A stretch of DNA of 64,000 nt from Saccharothrix deserti (GCF_009769385.1 NZ_VKAB01000001.1:186001-250000), one strand, 5' to 3'; shown: positions 16,355-28,518, counted from the stretch's first letter. Program-made: numbers and translations. Notes: a model not told the origin generated them from the letters alone.

Positions 16355-16917
16355 TCACGCCGGTGCCGCACACTCTGTCCGATGTGGACTTTCCCGGCTT
16401 CGCCGCCGTGCCCGAGCCGTTCGCGACCGGCGGCACGCCGCCGCGCGCAGTCCACTGGAGACGGTCACCGAACCGGACGGCGACGGCGCGTGCCGGCGGC
16501 TGGACGAGTTCAGCCTCCACACGCCGGAACAGCGGCGGCCGTTGGCCTGCGGCGCGTGCGCGTCCTGTCCCCGACCTCACGCCGCTGCACGCCGTGCAGG
16601 ACGTCGGGCCGTCACCGGACTGGGTGCGGCTGCGCGAAGTCCTCGCCGCCGACGCCGAACCCGAGCTGGTGCCGGCGCTCGTCCTGGTGGACCAGCCGGT
16701 GTTGGGCGAGTACGGGCAGCGCGGTGGACTGTTCGGCCTGCTCGAAGCGGGCGCGGCGGCCCAGTCTGTCTGCCTCCGGATGGCCCAGCAGCGGCTCGGC
16801 GGGTACCTGATCGGCGGTGCGGCGGACGCCGATGTGTTGGCGCTGCTGGGACTGCGGGGCCGGCCGGTGCGGTTGGCGGCGGTGGTCGCCGGTGGTCGGA
16901 CGTTCACCCGTCGTTGA
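16351..16917 (+). pseudogene. SagB/nitroreductase-like gene with two compensating frameshifts
   Basis: A 188-codon frame opens at a GTG overlapping the previous stop. Its C-terminal half reads as a SagB-type FMN oxidoreductase: GEYGQRGGLFGLLEAGAAAQSVCLR, GYLIGGAADADVLALLGL. Between about 16455 and 16570, however, protein-like sequence (LETVTEPDGDGACRRLDEF, then LACGACASCP) is in a different frame, while the open frame there gives Arg/Ser/Thr-rich nonsense. Two indels of opposite sense would explain this. SagB enzymes oxidise azolines in peptide natural products; no precursor or YcaO protein is visible. A degenerate relic is the best reading; sequencing error is possible. Confidence 0.6.
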
Positions 16918-17001
16918 CGCGGTATGAGCCGATTGGGGCTGTCGGCCGTTGATCGCGGGCAGGTATGAACCCCTCAAGCCCGAAAACGAGGGGGAAGAAC
17001 A

Positions 17002-17433
17002 GTGCTCGCGAAATCCCTGCGCAACACGTTCGCCGTGGTAGTCGCCTCGCTCGCCCTGCTGGTCGGAGCCGGTACCGGTCAGGCGGCCATCAACGCGCCC
17101 GCCGTCACCGACGACTACATGTTCAGCAAGACCCTGTCGCAGTTCAGCTCGCTCCGGTCGCAGACGCCGTACAGCGACCAGCTCGACTGGTCGTCGGACG
17201 GCTGCTCGTGGTCGCCGGACAACCCGTTCGGGTTCAAGTTCCTGCCGGCCTGCCACCGGCACGACTTCGGCTACCGCAACTACAAGCGGCAGGGCCGGTT
17301 CACCGAGTCGACCCGGCTGACGATCGACAACAAGTTCAAGTCCGACATGTACAACCAGTGCGCCGGCAACTGGGCGTGCAACCGGACGGCCGACCTGTAC
17401 TACCAGGCCGTGCGGGAGTTCGGCGCGAGCTGA
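17002..17433 (+). CDS. Secreted prokaryotic phospholipase A2
   Basis: The 143-residue product has a signal peptide (residues 1 to about 29, Lys/Arg then AVVVASLALLVGAG, cleavage after GQA). The mature part has the bacterial PLA2 pattern: DGCSWSPDNPFG as the calcium loop, ACHRHDFGYRNY with the catalytic His87-Asp88 pair, and four cysteines (68, 84, 120, 126) for two disulfides, as in the Streptomyces violaceoruber enzyme. It should hydrolyse the sn-2 ester of phospholipids outside the cell. The SD (GAGGGGGAAG) can pair with CCCCTC at 16970-16975, which may damp translation. Confidence 0.92.
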   Translation: MLAKSLRNTFAVVVASLALLVGAGTGQAAINAPAVTDDYMFSKTLSQFSSLRSQTPYSDQLDWSSDGCSWSPDNPFGFKFLPACHRHDFGYRNYKRQGRFTESTRLTIDNKFKSDMYNQCAGNWACNRTADLYYQAVREFGAS

Positions 17434-17499
17434 CGCCCTCGCACACGCTTCCCTGCGAACGGAACCGAGGATCTCCGACCGCACGGCAGGACGCTCGGC

Positions 17500-17529
17500 A
17501 GGGGTTCTCGCCCGGTGGCGAGGACCCCT
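17500..17529 (+). terminator. Terminator after the phospholipase gene
   Basis: AGGGGTTCTCGCC (17500-17512) pairs with GGCGAGGACCCCT (17517-17529), a 13-pair stem with one G-T pair and a 4-base loop, 66 bases after the phospholipase stop. Confidence 0.85.
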
Positions 17530-17595
17530 GCTTTGGAGGTCGCGGTGCCCAAGGGCCGCAAGTTCCTCCGACTCCGGGCAACGCGCGATCCGTCC

Positions 17596-17620
17596 CCGGT
17601 GACCCGCGCGTGGTCACCGG
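17596..17620 (-). terminator. Terminator after ftsK
   Basis: CCGGTGACC (17596-17604) and GGTCACCGG (17612-17620) make a perfect 9-pair stem with a 7-base loop, three bases beyond the ftsK stop on the minus strand. Confidence 0.8.
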
Positions 17621-17623
17621 AGG

Positions 17624-20095
17624 TCAGTCGTCGTCTTCCGCGGGTTCCCCGCCGCCGCCACCCCGGATGAGGTAGACGACCGAGTCGAGTTCGTCCGGCT
17701 TGATCAGGACCTCACGTGCCTTCGAACCCTCGGACGGGCCGACGACGCCGCGCGTCTCCAGCAGGTCCATCAGCCGCCCGGCCTTGGCGAAACCCACCCG
17801 CAGCTTGCGCTGCAGCATGGACGTCGAGCCGAACTGCGAGGTGACGATCAGCTCGGCCGCCTGGATCAGCAGCTCCAGGTCGTCACCGATGTCGGCGTCG
17901 ACTTCCTTCTTCTCGGACGCCTTCGCCGCCGTCACACCATCGGTGTACTCGGGCTGCGCCTGGTCCTTGGTGAAGTTGACGATCTCCGAGATCTCGTCGT
18001 CCCCGACGTACGCGCCCTGGACGCGCACCGGCTTCGAGGCGCCCATCGGCAGGTACAGGCCGTCGCCCATGCCGATCAGCTTCTCCGCGCCCGGCTGGTC
18101 CAGGATGACCCGCGAGTCGGTCAACGACGACGTGGCGAACGCCAGCCGCGACGGCACGTTCGTCTTGATCAGGCCGGTCACCACGTCCACCGACGGCCGC
18201 TGCGTCGCCAGCACCAGGTGGATGCCCGCCGCACGCGCCTTCTGGGTGATCCGGACGATCGCGTCCTCGACGTCGCGCGGCGCGGTCATCATCAGGTCGG
18301 CCAGCTCGTCCACGATCGCCATGATGTACGGGTACGGCCGGTAGACGCGTTCGCTGCCCGGCGGCGCGGTGATCTCACCCGACTTCACCTTGCGGTTGAA
18401 GTCGTCGATGTGCCGAACCCGGTTGACCTGCATGTCCTGGTAGCGCTGCTCCATCTCCTCGACCAGCCAGGCCAGCGCGGCGGCGGCCTTCTTCGGCTGG
18501 GTGATGATGGGCGTGATCAGGTGCGGGATGCCCTCGTACGGCGTCAGCTCGACCATCTTCGGGTCGATCAGGATCATCCGGACCTCGTCCGGGGTGGCCC
18601 GCGCCAACAGCGACACCAGCATCGAGTTCACGAAGCTCGACTTGCCGGAACCCGTGGAGCCCGCGACCAGCAGGTGCGGCATCTTGGTCAGGTTCGCGGT
18701 GACGAAGTGGCCCTCGATGTCCTTGCCCAGCCCGATCACCATCGGGTGGTTGTCCTTGACCGTGGACGGCGAGCGCAGCACGTCGCCCAGCCGCACCATC
18801 TCGCGGTCGCTGTTGGGCACCTCGATGCCGACGGCGGACTTGCCGGGGATCGGCGCCAGCAGCCGGACGTTGTCGGTGGCCACCGCGTAGGCGATGTTCT
18901 TGGTCAGCGCGGTGATCTTCTCGACCTTCACGCCCGGACCCAGCTCCACCTCGTACCGGGTGACCGTCGGGCCGCGGGTGAAGCCGGTGACCTGCGCGTC
19001 GATGGAGAACTGGTCGAGCACGCCGCTGATGGCCTCGATCATCAGGTCGTTGGCCTTGCTGCGGGCCTTCGGCGCGTCGCCGTCCTTGAGGATCGTCGGC
19101 GGCGGCAGCCGGTAGTCGCCCTCGACGGCGCGCACGGCGATCGTGTCGGTCTTCGTGTCGGTCTTCGCGGTGTCCGGAGTCGCCTTGGGCTTCGGCGCGG
19201 GCTTCACGGGCGGCGGTGGCGGCGGCTCTTCGTCCAGCGGCAGCTCGGGCTGCTGCTGCTCGTCGGCGGCGACGGCCTGGCGGCGGTTGCGGGACGGGCG
19301 GCGCAGCTTGACCGGCTTCGGCTCCGGCTCCGGCTCGGCCTCCTCGTCCTCGAAGCCGTCGAACCGGTCGGCCTTGCGGTGCAGGAGGCCGCCGAGTTTC
19401 GCGGGCACCTCGCGGATCGGCAGGTGCACCAGCAGCAGCACGCCGTAGCCGAAGACCAGCACCAGCAGCGGTCCGGCGACCCACGGCGTGAGGCCCTGGG
19501 CGAGGAAACCGCCGGCGAGGTAGCCGAGGGCGCCACCGGCGTCGCGGCGGGCGATCGGGTCCATCGGCAGGCCGCCGACGAGGTGGAACATGCCGAGGAA
19601 GCCGACGGTGACCAGGATCGTGCCGATGACCAGGCGCGGCCGTGCCTCGGTGTTCGGGTCGGTGCGCATGAGCGTCACGCCGACCGCCAGCAGCACCACG
19701 GGCAGGATCACCGCCGGGCCGCCGACGGAGCTGCGCACGGCGACGTCGACCCACTGGCCGACCGGTCCGCCCGCCTGCCACCACACGCCGGCGGCGGTGA
19801 TCACGGCCAGCGCGATGAGCACCAGCGCCAGGCCGTCACGGCGGTGCGCCGGGTCCAGTTCCTTGCCCCGGCCGACCGCGCGGACGATCGAGCCGACACC
19901 GCGGCCGAGCAGACCCCACACCCTGCCTACGGAACCGGAGGACTTCTTCGCCGGGGCGCGTTTGGCGGGCGCGCGCTTGGCGGCCGGTTTGGCAGCGGAT
20001 TTGGCGGCCGGCTTGGACGCGCTGGAGCGGGGCTTCGACCCGGATCCGGTGCTGCGGGTCGTGCCCTTGCGCGAGGTCCCAGTTCGGCCGGCCAT
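17624..20095 (-). CDS. ftsK: DNA translocase FtsK/SpoIIIE
   Basis: The 823-residue product has a basic Lys/Ala/Ser-rich N-terminus, about four membrane helices in the first quarter, an acidic Pro-rich linker (EDEEAEPEPEPKP, EEPPPPPPVKP), the RecA-like motor with Walker A AGSTGSGKSSF and Walker B YIMAIVDELADLM, and the C-terminal gamma winged helix (ELIVTSQFGSTSMLQRKLRVGF) that reads polar DNA sequences. It pumps chromosomal DNA through the septum. The ATG at 20095 (MAGRTGTSRKG) is preferred; in-frame extension upstream runs through the structured intergenic region. It corresponds to Rv2748c. Confidence 0.97.
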   Translation of the reverse strand: MAGRTGTSRKGTTRSTGSGSKPRSSASKPAAKSAAKPAAKRAPAKRAPAKKSSGSVGRVWGLLGRGVGSIVRAVGRGKELDPAHRRDGLALVLIALAVITAAGVWWQAGGPVGQWVDVAVRSSVGGPAVILPVVLLAVGVTLMRTDPNTEARPRLVIGTILVTVGFLGMFHLVGGLPMDPIARRDAGGALGYLAGGFLAQGLTPWVAGPLLVLVFGYGVLLLVHLPIREVPAKLGGLLHRKADRFDGFEDEEAEPEPEPKPVKLRRPSRNRRQAVAADEQQQPELPLDEEPPPPPPVKPAPKPKATPDTAKTDTKTDTIAVRAVEGDYRLPPPTILKDGDAPKARSKANDLMIEAISGVLDQFSIDAQVTGFTRGPTVTRYEVELGPGVKVEKITALTKNIAYAVATDNVRLLAPIPGKSAVGIEVPNSDREMVRLGDVLRSPSTVKDNHPMVIGLGKDIEGHFVTANLTKMPHLLVAGSTGSGKSSFVNSMLVSLLARATPDEVRMILIDPKMVELTPYEGIPHLITPIITQPKKAAAALAWLVEEMEQRYQDMQVNRVRHIDDFNRKVKSGEITAPPGSERVYRPYPYIMAIVDELADLMMTAPRDVEDAIVRITQKARAAGIHLVLATQRPSVDVVTGLIKTNVPSRLAFATSSLTDSRVILDQPGAEKLIGMGDGLYLPMGASKPVRVQGAYVGDDEISEIVNFTKDQAQPEYTDGVTAAKASEKKEVDADIGDDLELLIQAAELIVTSQFGSTSMLQRKLRVGFAKAGRLMDLLETRGVVGPSEGSKAREVLIKPDELDSVVYLIRGGGGGEPAEDDD

Positions 20096-20155
20096 GTGTC
20101 TACGGTAGTCCCTACAGCCCCAGCAGCCCCACTTACAGCGAGGGTCCCGCCCGCC

Positions 20156-20254
20156 GCGAGGTCGCGTCGGTCGTTCGTGACTCATTTTCCGGCGATCACG
20201 CTTTTCGATCGTCGGAAAATCAGGCGCGAGCGGCCGACCTCTGGGCGACCTCGC
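20156..20254. repeat. Nested inverted repeats in the ftsK/plsC divergent gap
   Basis: An outer exact repeat, GCGAGGTCGC at 20156-20165 and GCGACCTCGC at 20245-20254, encloses an inner 14-base repeat, ATTTTCCGGCGATC at 20184-20197 and GATCGTCGGAAAAT at 20207-20220 (one G-T pair). Both flanking genes point away from it, so it is not a terminator of either. The core outer arm recurs in the hairpin at 60401-60427. It may be an operator, a structured leader or a palindromic repeat element. Confidence 0.7.
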
Positions 20255-20336
20255 CCGCCGTCTGCGGAGCAGCGGCAATGCAACACTGCCCGGAACCCGC
20301 TGCGCCCACACCTCGACACGCCGTAGCCTGCCCGTC

Positions 20337-21110
20337 GTGTCCACACCACTGCTGTGGCGCGTGCTGACCGCCGTCGACCAAGGGTTCGTCGGCCTCAGCG
20401 GACGACTCGAAGTCACCGGTGACATCCCGGCGGACCTCAGGGGACGTCCCCTGCTGCTCGCGTCCAACCACATCGGCAACCTCGACCCGTTCGTGCTGAT
20501 CGCGGCGTGCCGCAGGATGGGTGTCGCGCCGCGCTTCCTGCTCGCGGGCGGGCTGCTCGACGCACCGATCATGGGGCCCGCGCTGAAAGCGTCCGGCCAC
20601 CTGCGCGTGGACCGCGCGGCGGCCGACGTCGGCACGGCCTACGACCGCACCGTCGAGGCGTTGCGGCGCGGCGGCGACCCGATCGCCATGTACCCGGAGG
20701 GCAAGATCAGCCTCGATCCGGGGCTGTGGCCGGAGCGGGGCAAGACGGGTGCGGCGAGGCTCGCGCTGAGCGGCGGCATCCCGGTGATCCCGGTCAGCCA
20801 GTGGGGCGCGCACGAGGCCGTGTACTGGGGCAACACCGGGGTCAGCGGATGGGACGACTTCAAGCCGTACCTGACGTCCTACCTGCGTGGGTTGCGGCGG
20901 CGGCCGACGTTCAAGGTGCACTTCGGCAAGCCGGTGGACCTGTCGGGTCTGGAGGACGGCAAGCCGGGTGACGCGCGGCGGGCGCACGAGCGGATCATGC
21001 GCGCGATCACGGCGGGCCTGGTGCCGTTGCGGATCGACGAGCCGGACCTGCCGAAGTTCCACGACCCCACGCGGCCGACGACGGGCAGGAGCCCGTGGCG
21101 CCCGGAGTGA
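20337..21110 (+). CDS. 1-acyl-glycerol-3-phosphate acyltransferase-like protein (PlsC family)
   Basis: The 257-residue product carries the acyltransferase motifs NHIGNLD (H-x4-D catalytic pair, residues about 42-48) and MYPEGKIS (substrate-phosphate binding), and an IPVIPVSQWG block. It should acylate lysophosphatidate or a related acceptor at the membrane face; the acceptor is not certain, since actinomycetes have many PlsC paralogues. The GTG start at 20337 lies close after GCCTGCCC with no strong SD. It diverges from ftsK across the inverted-repeat region and is followed by a short palindrome and the micro-peptide gene. Confidence 0.9.
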   Translation: MSTPLLWRVLTAVDQGFVGLSGRLEVTGDIPADLRGRPLLLASNHIGNLDPFVLIAACRRMGVAPRFLLAGGLLDAPIMGPALKASGHLRVDRAAADVGTAYDRTVEALRRGGDPIAMYPEGKISLDPGLWPERGKTGAARLALSGGIPVIPVSQWGAHEAVYWGNTGVSGWDDFKPYLTSYLRGLRRRPTFKVHFGKPVDLSGLEDGKPGDARRAHERIMRAITAGLVPLRIDEPDLPKFHDPTRPTTGRSPWRPE

Positions 21111-21115
21111 GCAGC

Positions 21116-21131
21116 TGACCGGAACCGGTCA
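21116..21131. terminator. Palindrome after the acyltransferase gene
   Basis: TGACCGG-AA-CCGGTCA is a perfect 16-base palindrome six bases after the acyltransferase stop. With a 2-base spacer it is a better protein-binding site than hairpin, so it could serve the downstream peptide gene as an operator; terminator is the other option. Confidence 0.4.
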
Positions 21132-21168
21132 CGTCCGGCTCCGGCGCTCGGTGACGAAGCAGGCTGGA

Positions 21169-21196
21169 TTCCGGTGGGCAACCCGGCTCACCGGAA
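21169..21196 (+). promoter_or_regulatory. Hairpin directly before the micro-peptide ribosome site
   Basis: TTCCGGTG (21169-21176) and CACCGGAA (21189-21196) are exact inverted arms around a 12-base loop. The stem ends one base before the AGGAGGT Shine-Dalgarno (21198-21204) of the micro-peptide gene, so it could stabilise the message or control access of ribosomes. Confidence 0.5.
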
Positions 21197-21210
21197 CAGG
21201 AGGTACTGCT

Positions 21211-21294
21211 ATGCGCAACCGTGGTTGGGCGGCGCGCGGCAAGAACTGGCGCGGCAAGAACTGGCGCGAGGTCGTGCGCAACAAGAGCTGGTGA
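21211..21294 (+). CDS. 27-residue Trp/Arg/Lys-rich peptide
   Basis: The peptide reads MRNRGWAARGKNWRGKNW then REVVRNKSW. It has four Trp (6, 13, 17, 27) and ten Arg/Lys in 27 residues, and a tandem GKNWR unit, giving a strongly cationic amphipathic peptide. The evidence that it is translated is an optimal AGGAGGT six bases before the ATG, the best ribosome site seen in this stretch, plus a hairpin before it and a bidirectional terminator-like hairpin after it. No family is recognised. Membrane-active or nucleic-acid-binding peptide, RiPP-like precursor, and Trp-sensing leader are all open possibilities. Confidence 0.7.
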   Translation: MRNRGWAARGKNWRGKNWREVVRNKSW

Positions 21295-21302
21295 GGTCCT
21301 GA

Positions 21303-22526
21303 TCAGCCACCCGTCGGCGCGACGTCGGCGGGTGGTTGGTCCGCGCGGCGCCAAGCCACCGCGCAGGCGAACGAGCACAGCGCACCCGTCGCACCGGCCA
21401 CGGCGGTCGCGATCGCCGGGTCCCACAGGTCGGCCATCACCCCGCCGATGAACACCGCGATGCCCTGCGCGGCGACGATGCCCGAGGCCGCCACTCCGAT
21501 GGCACGGCCCCGGTCGGCGTCGGGGGTCGCCCGGACGAAGCCCGACTGGGTTTGCAGCAGGTACGCCGTGGACGCCGCGCCGGACAGGCTCCACAGGGCG
21601 AAGGTGAGCACGAGACCCGGCCGGAACGCGCACAGCACCAGCGGAATCCCGGCGCAGACCGCGAGCACGCCGACCAGCCGGGCGCGGTGGTGCGCGGGCA
21701 CGTACCGGACGAACAGCCAGGCCCCGAGGACGCTGCCCAACGGATCGGCGGCCATGAGCACACCGACGACCGCCGGTCCCGCGCCGAGTTGGTCGGCGTA
21801 GGGGGCGGCGAGCGCCTCCGGCACGACGTACCAGCCGACCAGCCACGCCAGCAGGACGAGGACACGGCGCCGCGGGTCGGCGGCGATCGAGGTGATCACC
21901 CCGCGCACCGAACCCCCGGTGTCCCGCGTCGCGGTGGGCGTGGGCCGGTTCGCCACACCGATCCGGATCAGGGCCGCGGACAGCAGGAACGTCACCGCGT
22001 CGGCCACCAGCGCGAGCCCCGGGCTGATCGCGGCGACCAGCACACCGCCACCTGCGAACCCGACCAGTTGCGCGGCCTGACTGGTCATCTGCCGGACGGC
22101 GAGGCCTCGGTCGTACAGCTCGCCGGGCAGCACGTCCGGCAGCAACGCGCCCTGGGCGGCGGCGAACGGCGAACCCAGCAGAACCACGACGACCAGCAAC
22201 GCGCACAACGCCCACAGCGGCAGCCCCGGCATCGCCATCGCCGCGACCAGCACGGCCCGCGCCACGTCGGCGCCGACCATGACCGCACGCCGCCGGAACC
22301 GGTCGGCGAGCCACGACAACAACACCCCGCCGAGCAACGCGGGCAGGAACGTCAACGCGTAGACGGCCGCCGACCAGAGCGCCGACTGCGTGCGCCCGTA
22401 CACCAGCACCGCCAGCGCCACCCGTGCCAGCTGGTCACCGAAGATCGACAGCAGCTCCGCCGACCACAGGAACCGGAACTCGCGAACACCGAACACCGCG
22501 ATCACGGATGCGTTGCGGCGGTTCAC
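21303..22526 (-). CDS. MFS transporter (MFS_3/EntS-like efflux pump)
   Basis: The 407-residue product has about twelve hydrophobic helices and the MFS_3 features: FRFLWSAELLSIFGDQLARVALAVLVY at the start, SWLADRFRRRAVM as the loop 2-3 motif, and SQAAQLVGFAGGGVL. The family exports small molecules such as siderophores and drugs. The GTG start is first in frame. No biosynthetic genes adjoin it. Its last codons form part of a hairpin (21305-21337) shared with the convergent peptide gene. Confidence 0.88.
   Translation of the reverse strand: MNRRNASVIAVFGVREFRFLWSAELLSIFGDQLARVALAVLVYGRTQSALWSAAVYALTFLPALLGGVLLSWLADRFRRRAVMVGADVARAVLVAAMAMPGLPLWALCALLVVVVLLGSPFAAAQGALLPDVLPGELYDRGLAVRQMTSQAAQLVGFAGGGVLVAAISPGLALVADAVTFLLSAALIRIGVANRPTPTATRDTGGSVRGVITSIAADPRRRVLVLLAWLVGWYVVPEALAAPYADQLGAGPAVVGVLMAADPLGSVLGAWLFVRYVPAHHRARLVGVLAVCAGIPLVLCAFRPGLVLTFALWSLSGAASTAYLLQTQSGFVRATPDADRGRAIGVAASGIVAAQGIAVFIGGVMADLWDPAIATAVAGATGALCSFACAVAWRRADQPPADVAPTGG
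21305..21337. terminator. Bidirectional hairpin at the peptide/MFS convergent end
   Basis: AGCCACCCG (21305-21313) pairs with CGGGTGGTT (21329-21337), with one G-T pair, and inner TCGG/GACG bases add partial pairing. It begins 11 bases after the peptide stop and covers the final codons of the MFS gene. Confidence 0.55.
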
Positions 22527-22588
22527 TCACACATCGTGTCGGCGGCACGCTGCGGGACCGGCGGGCTGTCCGCTAGCTGCCAGTCACG

Positions 22589-23245
22589 TCAGCGCACGAC
22601 TTTGATGTTGAACGTCGCGGTGCCCAGGGACTGCATCAGGCGCAGCCACAGCGGCAGGTACATCTCGGCGCCGCGAGCCGTGGTGATGTCGCCCAGGTCC
22701 ACGACGTCGGTGTGGCCGAACTGCTCGAGCAGTCCGGCCACCACCGCCTTGGCTTCACCGTCGTTCCCGGAGACGAACACCGTGTGGTCCGCCCCGGCCA
22801 CCAGGTCCGGGTGCACCATCACGTGGGCGGCGACGGTGTTCAGCGCCTTCACCACGCGTGCTCCGGGGTGCGCCCGCTGGATCTGCTCGCCCAGCGAGTC
22901 GGTGTCCTTGACCGACATGGCGGGTGGGAAGCCGCTGGAGGCGTCGAGCGCGTTGGCGACGTCGAGCACGATCTTGCCGTCCAGCGGGGCCGCGGCGGCG
23001 AGGATGTCGAGGGCCGCGTTCCCGTTGCCCGCGTTGACGACCACCTCGGCACGTACCGCCGCCGCGGCGAAGGTCTCCAGCTCGACCGCCGGGTGTTCAC
23101 CGCGCCAGGCCACGAACGCCTCGTCCGGCCTGGCCAGGGACTTGGCCACGTCACGCGTGCCCATCCGCACGTCGTGGCCGAGTTCGGACAGCCGACCCGC
23201 CAGGGCCTGGCCCGCCGTGCCGGTGCCGAGCACGCCGATCCTCAT
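22589..23245 (-). CDS. NADPH-dependent F420 reductase-like protein
   Basis: The 218-residue product opens MRIGVLGTGTAGQALAGRLSELGHDVRMGTRD, a GxGxxG Rossmann fold with a basic residue after strand 2 suited to NADP. It continues with VVNAGNGNAALDIL, KIVLDVANAL and VVKALNTVAAHVMVHP, the pattern of the F420-dependent NADP reductase (Fno-like) family. It would pass hydride between NADPH and coenzyme F420 or act on a related substrate; many members are not true Fno enzymes. GGAGG seven bases before the ATG at 23245 supports the start. The F420-type oxidoreductase at 4.8 kb is a possible consumer of F420H2. Confidence 0.82.
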   Translation of the reverse strand: MRIGVLGTGTAGQALAGRLSELGHDVRMGTRDVAKSLARPDEAFVAWRGEHPAVELETFAAAAVRAEVVVNAGNGNAALDILAAAAPLDGKIVLDVANALDASSGFPPAMSVKDTDSLGEQIQRAHPGARVVKALNTVAAHVMVHPDLVAGADHTVFVSGNDGEAKAVVAGLLEQFGHTDVVDLGDITTARGAEMYLPLWLRLMQSLGTATFNIKVVR

Positions 23246-23355
23246 CACGCCACCTCCACGGACACGTCCGTCCACTCGGGGTGCACCAAAGCTACGCCGT
23301 GCACGCGAACCGGGCCCACCAGCGCGAACGCTCGTGGGCCCGGGGCAGCGGGAGG

Positions 23356-25949
<2,594 letters not shown>

Positions 25950-25969
25950 TCACCCTCCGCAAGCTGCGA

Positions 25970-26590
25970 CTACATGCTCCGGTCGAGCCCTCGCACGAGC
26001 CGCACCGCCTTGTCGTCGCCGTCGTACTCCACGTGTGCGGCGGCGCGCCCGAACACGTGCACGAGCAATTCCGAGACTTGTCCGGTCAGCACCACGGGGT
26101 CCGCGCCACGCCTGGCCACGACCGACTCGCCGTCCGGGCGGCGCAGCACGACGCCCACCGGGCTCTTGCGGTACATCAGCCGGGCGGCGGGCGCCAGCCG
26201 CTGCCACAGCGCCGCGTCCCGTACCGGATCGGGTGAACGTGGCTCCCAGTCGTCCCTCGCCCGGCGCACGTCCTCGTGGTGCACGAAGTACTCGACGGCG
26301 TTGACCGCCTCGTCGACCAGCGCGTACGGGGAGAGGCGGGGCGGGCCGGTGCGGACCAGCTCGACCAACTCGTCCCACGGTTTGGCGGCGTAGGCGTCCT
26401 GGACGCGTTGGGTGTGCCCGGCCAGCGGCTTGAGCACGATGCCCGCCGCCGCGTCCGGCCGGCGTTCCCGCAGCACGAGGTGCGCGGCCAGGTCACGGGT
26501 GCGCCACGGGTCGCACAGGGTGGGCGCGTCCGGGCCCACCTGGAGGAACAGTTCGGTCAGCTGCCTGCGTTCGTCCTGCGCGACGCCCAT
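25970..26590 (-). CDS. TIGR03085-type metal-binding protein (DinB/maleylpyruvate isomerase fold)
   Basis: The 206-residue product begins ERRQLTELFLQVGPDAPTLCDPWRTRDLAAHLVLRERRPDAAAG, the typical N-terminus of the actinobacterial TIGR03085 family, and has YFVHHEDVRRARDDWEPR. The fold is the four-helix DinB-like bundle, with His residues placed to bind a metal in thiol-dependent enzymes of this superfamily. The reaction is unknown. It lies 38 bases upstream of dapA and nine bases downstream of the kinase gene on the same strand. Confidence 0.8.
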   Translation of the reverse strand: MGVAQDERRQLTELFLQVGPDAPTLCDPWRTRDLAAHLVLRERRPDAAAGIVLKPLAGHTQRVQDAYAAKPWDELVELVRTGPPRLSPYALVDEAVNAVEYFVHHEDVRRARDDWEPRSPDPVRDAALWQRLAPAARLMYRKSPVGVVLRRPDGESVVARRGADPVVLTGQVSELLVHVFGRAAAHVEYDGDDKAVRLVRGLDRSM

Positions 26591-26599
26591 GGCCCCAAG

Positions 26600-28057
<1,458 letters not shown>

Positions 28058-28122
28058 TCCTCGAAACCCGACCGCGGACCGGGCGGAACGCTACTTCAGA
28101 CCCTCTATCGCCCGATCCGGTT

Positions 28123-28512
28123 TCACGGTTTCGTGACTTCGTGCCCGGACGCGCGCAACGCCTGCACCGCGCGGCCCAGGTCACCCGCCTTCACCAGCAG
28201 GTGGTCGGTGTCGTAAGTGGACAACGCGAACAAACTCACACCCGCCGCGGCCAGTTCACCCGACAGCGCCGCCATGATTCCCGTCAGGGTGAACTCCAAC
28301 GGACCGCGCACGGTGAGCAGCCGCCAACCGGGCTGCGCGGTGTCCGACCGCGGAGCGTGGTCTGCCGGGCACACAATGGACAGTTCGTCGGGCGTCCTGG
28401 TCACCGAGACGAGACCCGGCGCGTCGAGCAGCCCGGCCGGGACCGGGGCGTCCGGGGCGAGCCGCGCGACCGTGTACTCGCCCGGCTGGACGTCGACGAT
28501 CAGCCGCTTCAC
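28123..28512 (-). CDS. ACT-domain protein
   Basis: The 129-residue product fits the two-ACT (CASTOR-like, ACT_7) family: PGEYTVARLAPDAPVP, PDELSIVCP, then WRLLTVRGPLEFTLTGIMAALSGELAAAGVSLFALSTYDTDHLLV, where the second ACT domain reads clearly. These proteins bind amino acids or similar ligands. The gene is six bases downstream... on the transcript it precedes thyX-distal sequence: its ATG at 28512 follows the thyX stop by six bases, so the two are co-transcribed, without an obvious functional link. Confidence 0.85.
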   Translation of the reverse strand: MKRLIVDVQPGEYTVARLAPDAPVPAGLLDAPGLVSVTRTPDELSIVCPADHAPRSDTAQPGWRLLTVRGPLEFTLTGIMAALSGELAAAGVSLFALSTYDTDHLLVKAGDLGRAVQALRASGHEVTKP

Positions 28513-28518
28513 CGGCCG

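Noticed and set aside
18218..20326. Plus-strand open frame of about 700 codons across ftsK
   Set aside because: It is an antisense shadow of ftsK, which has complete motor motifs on the minus strand.
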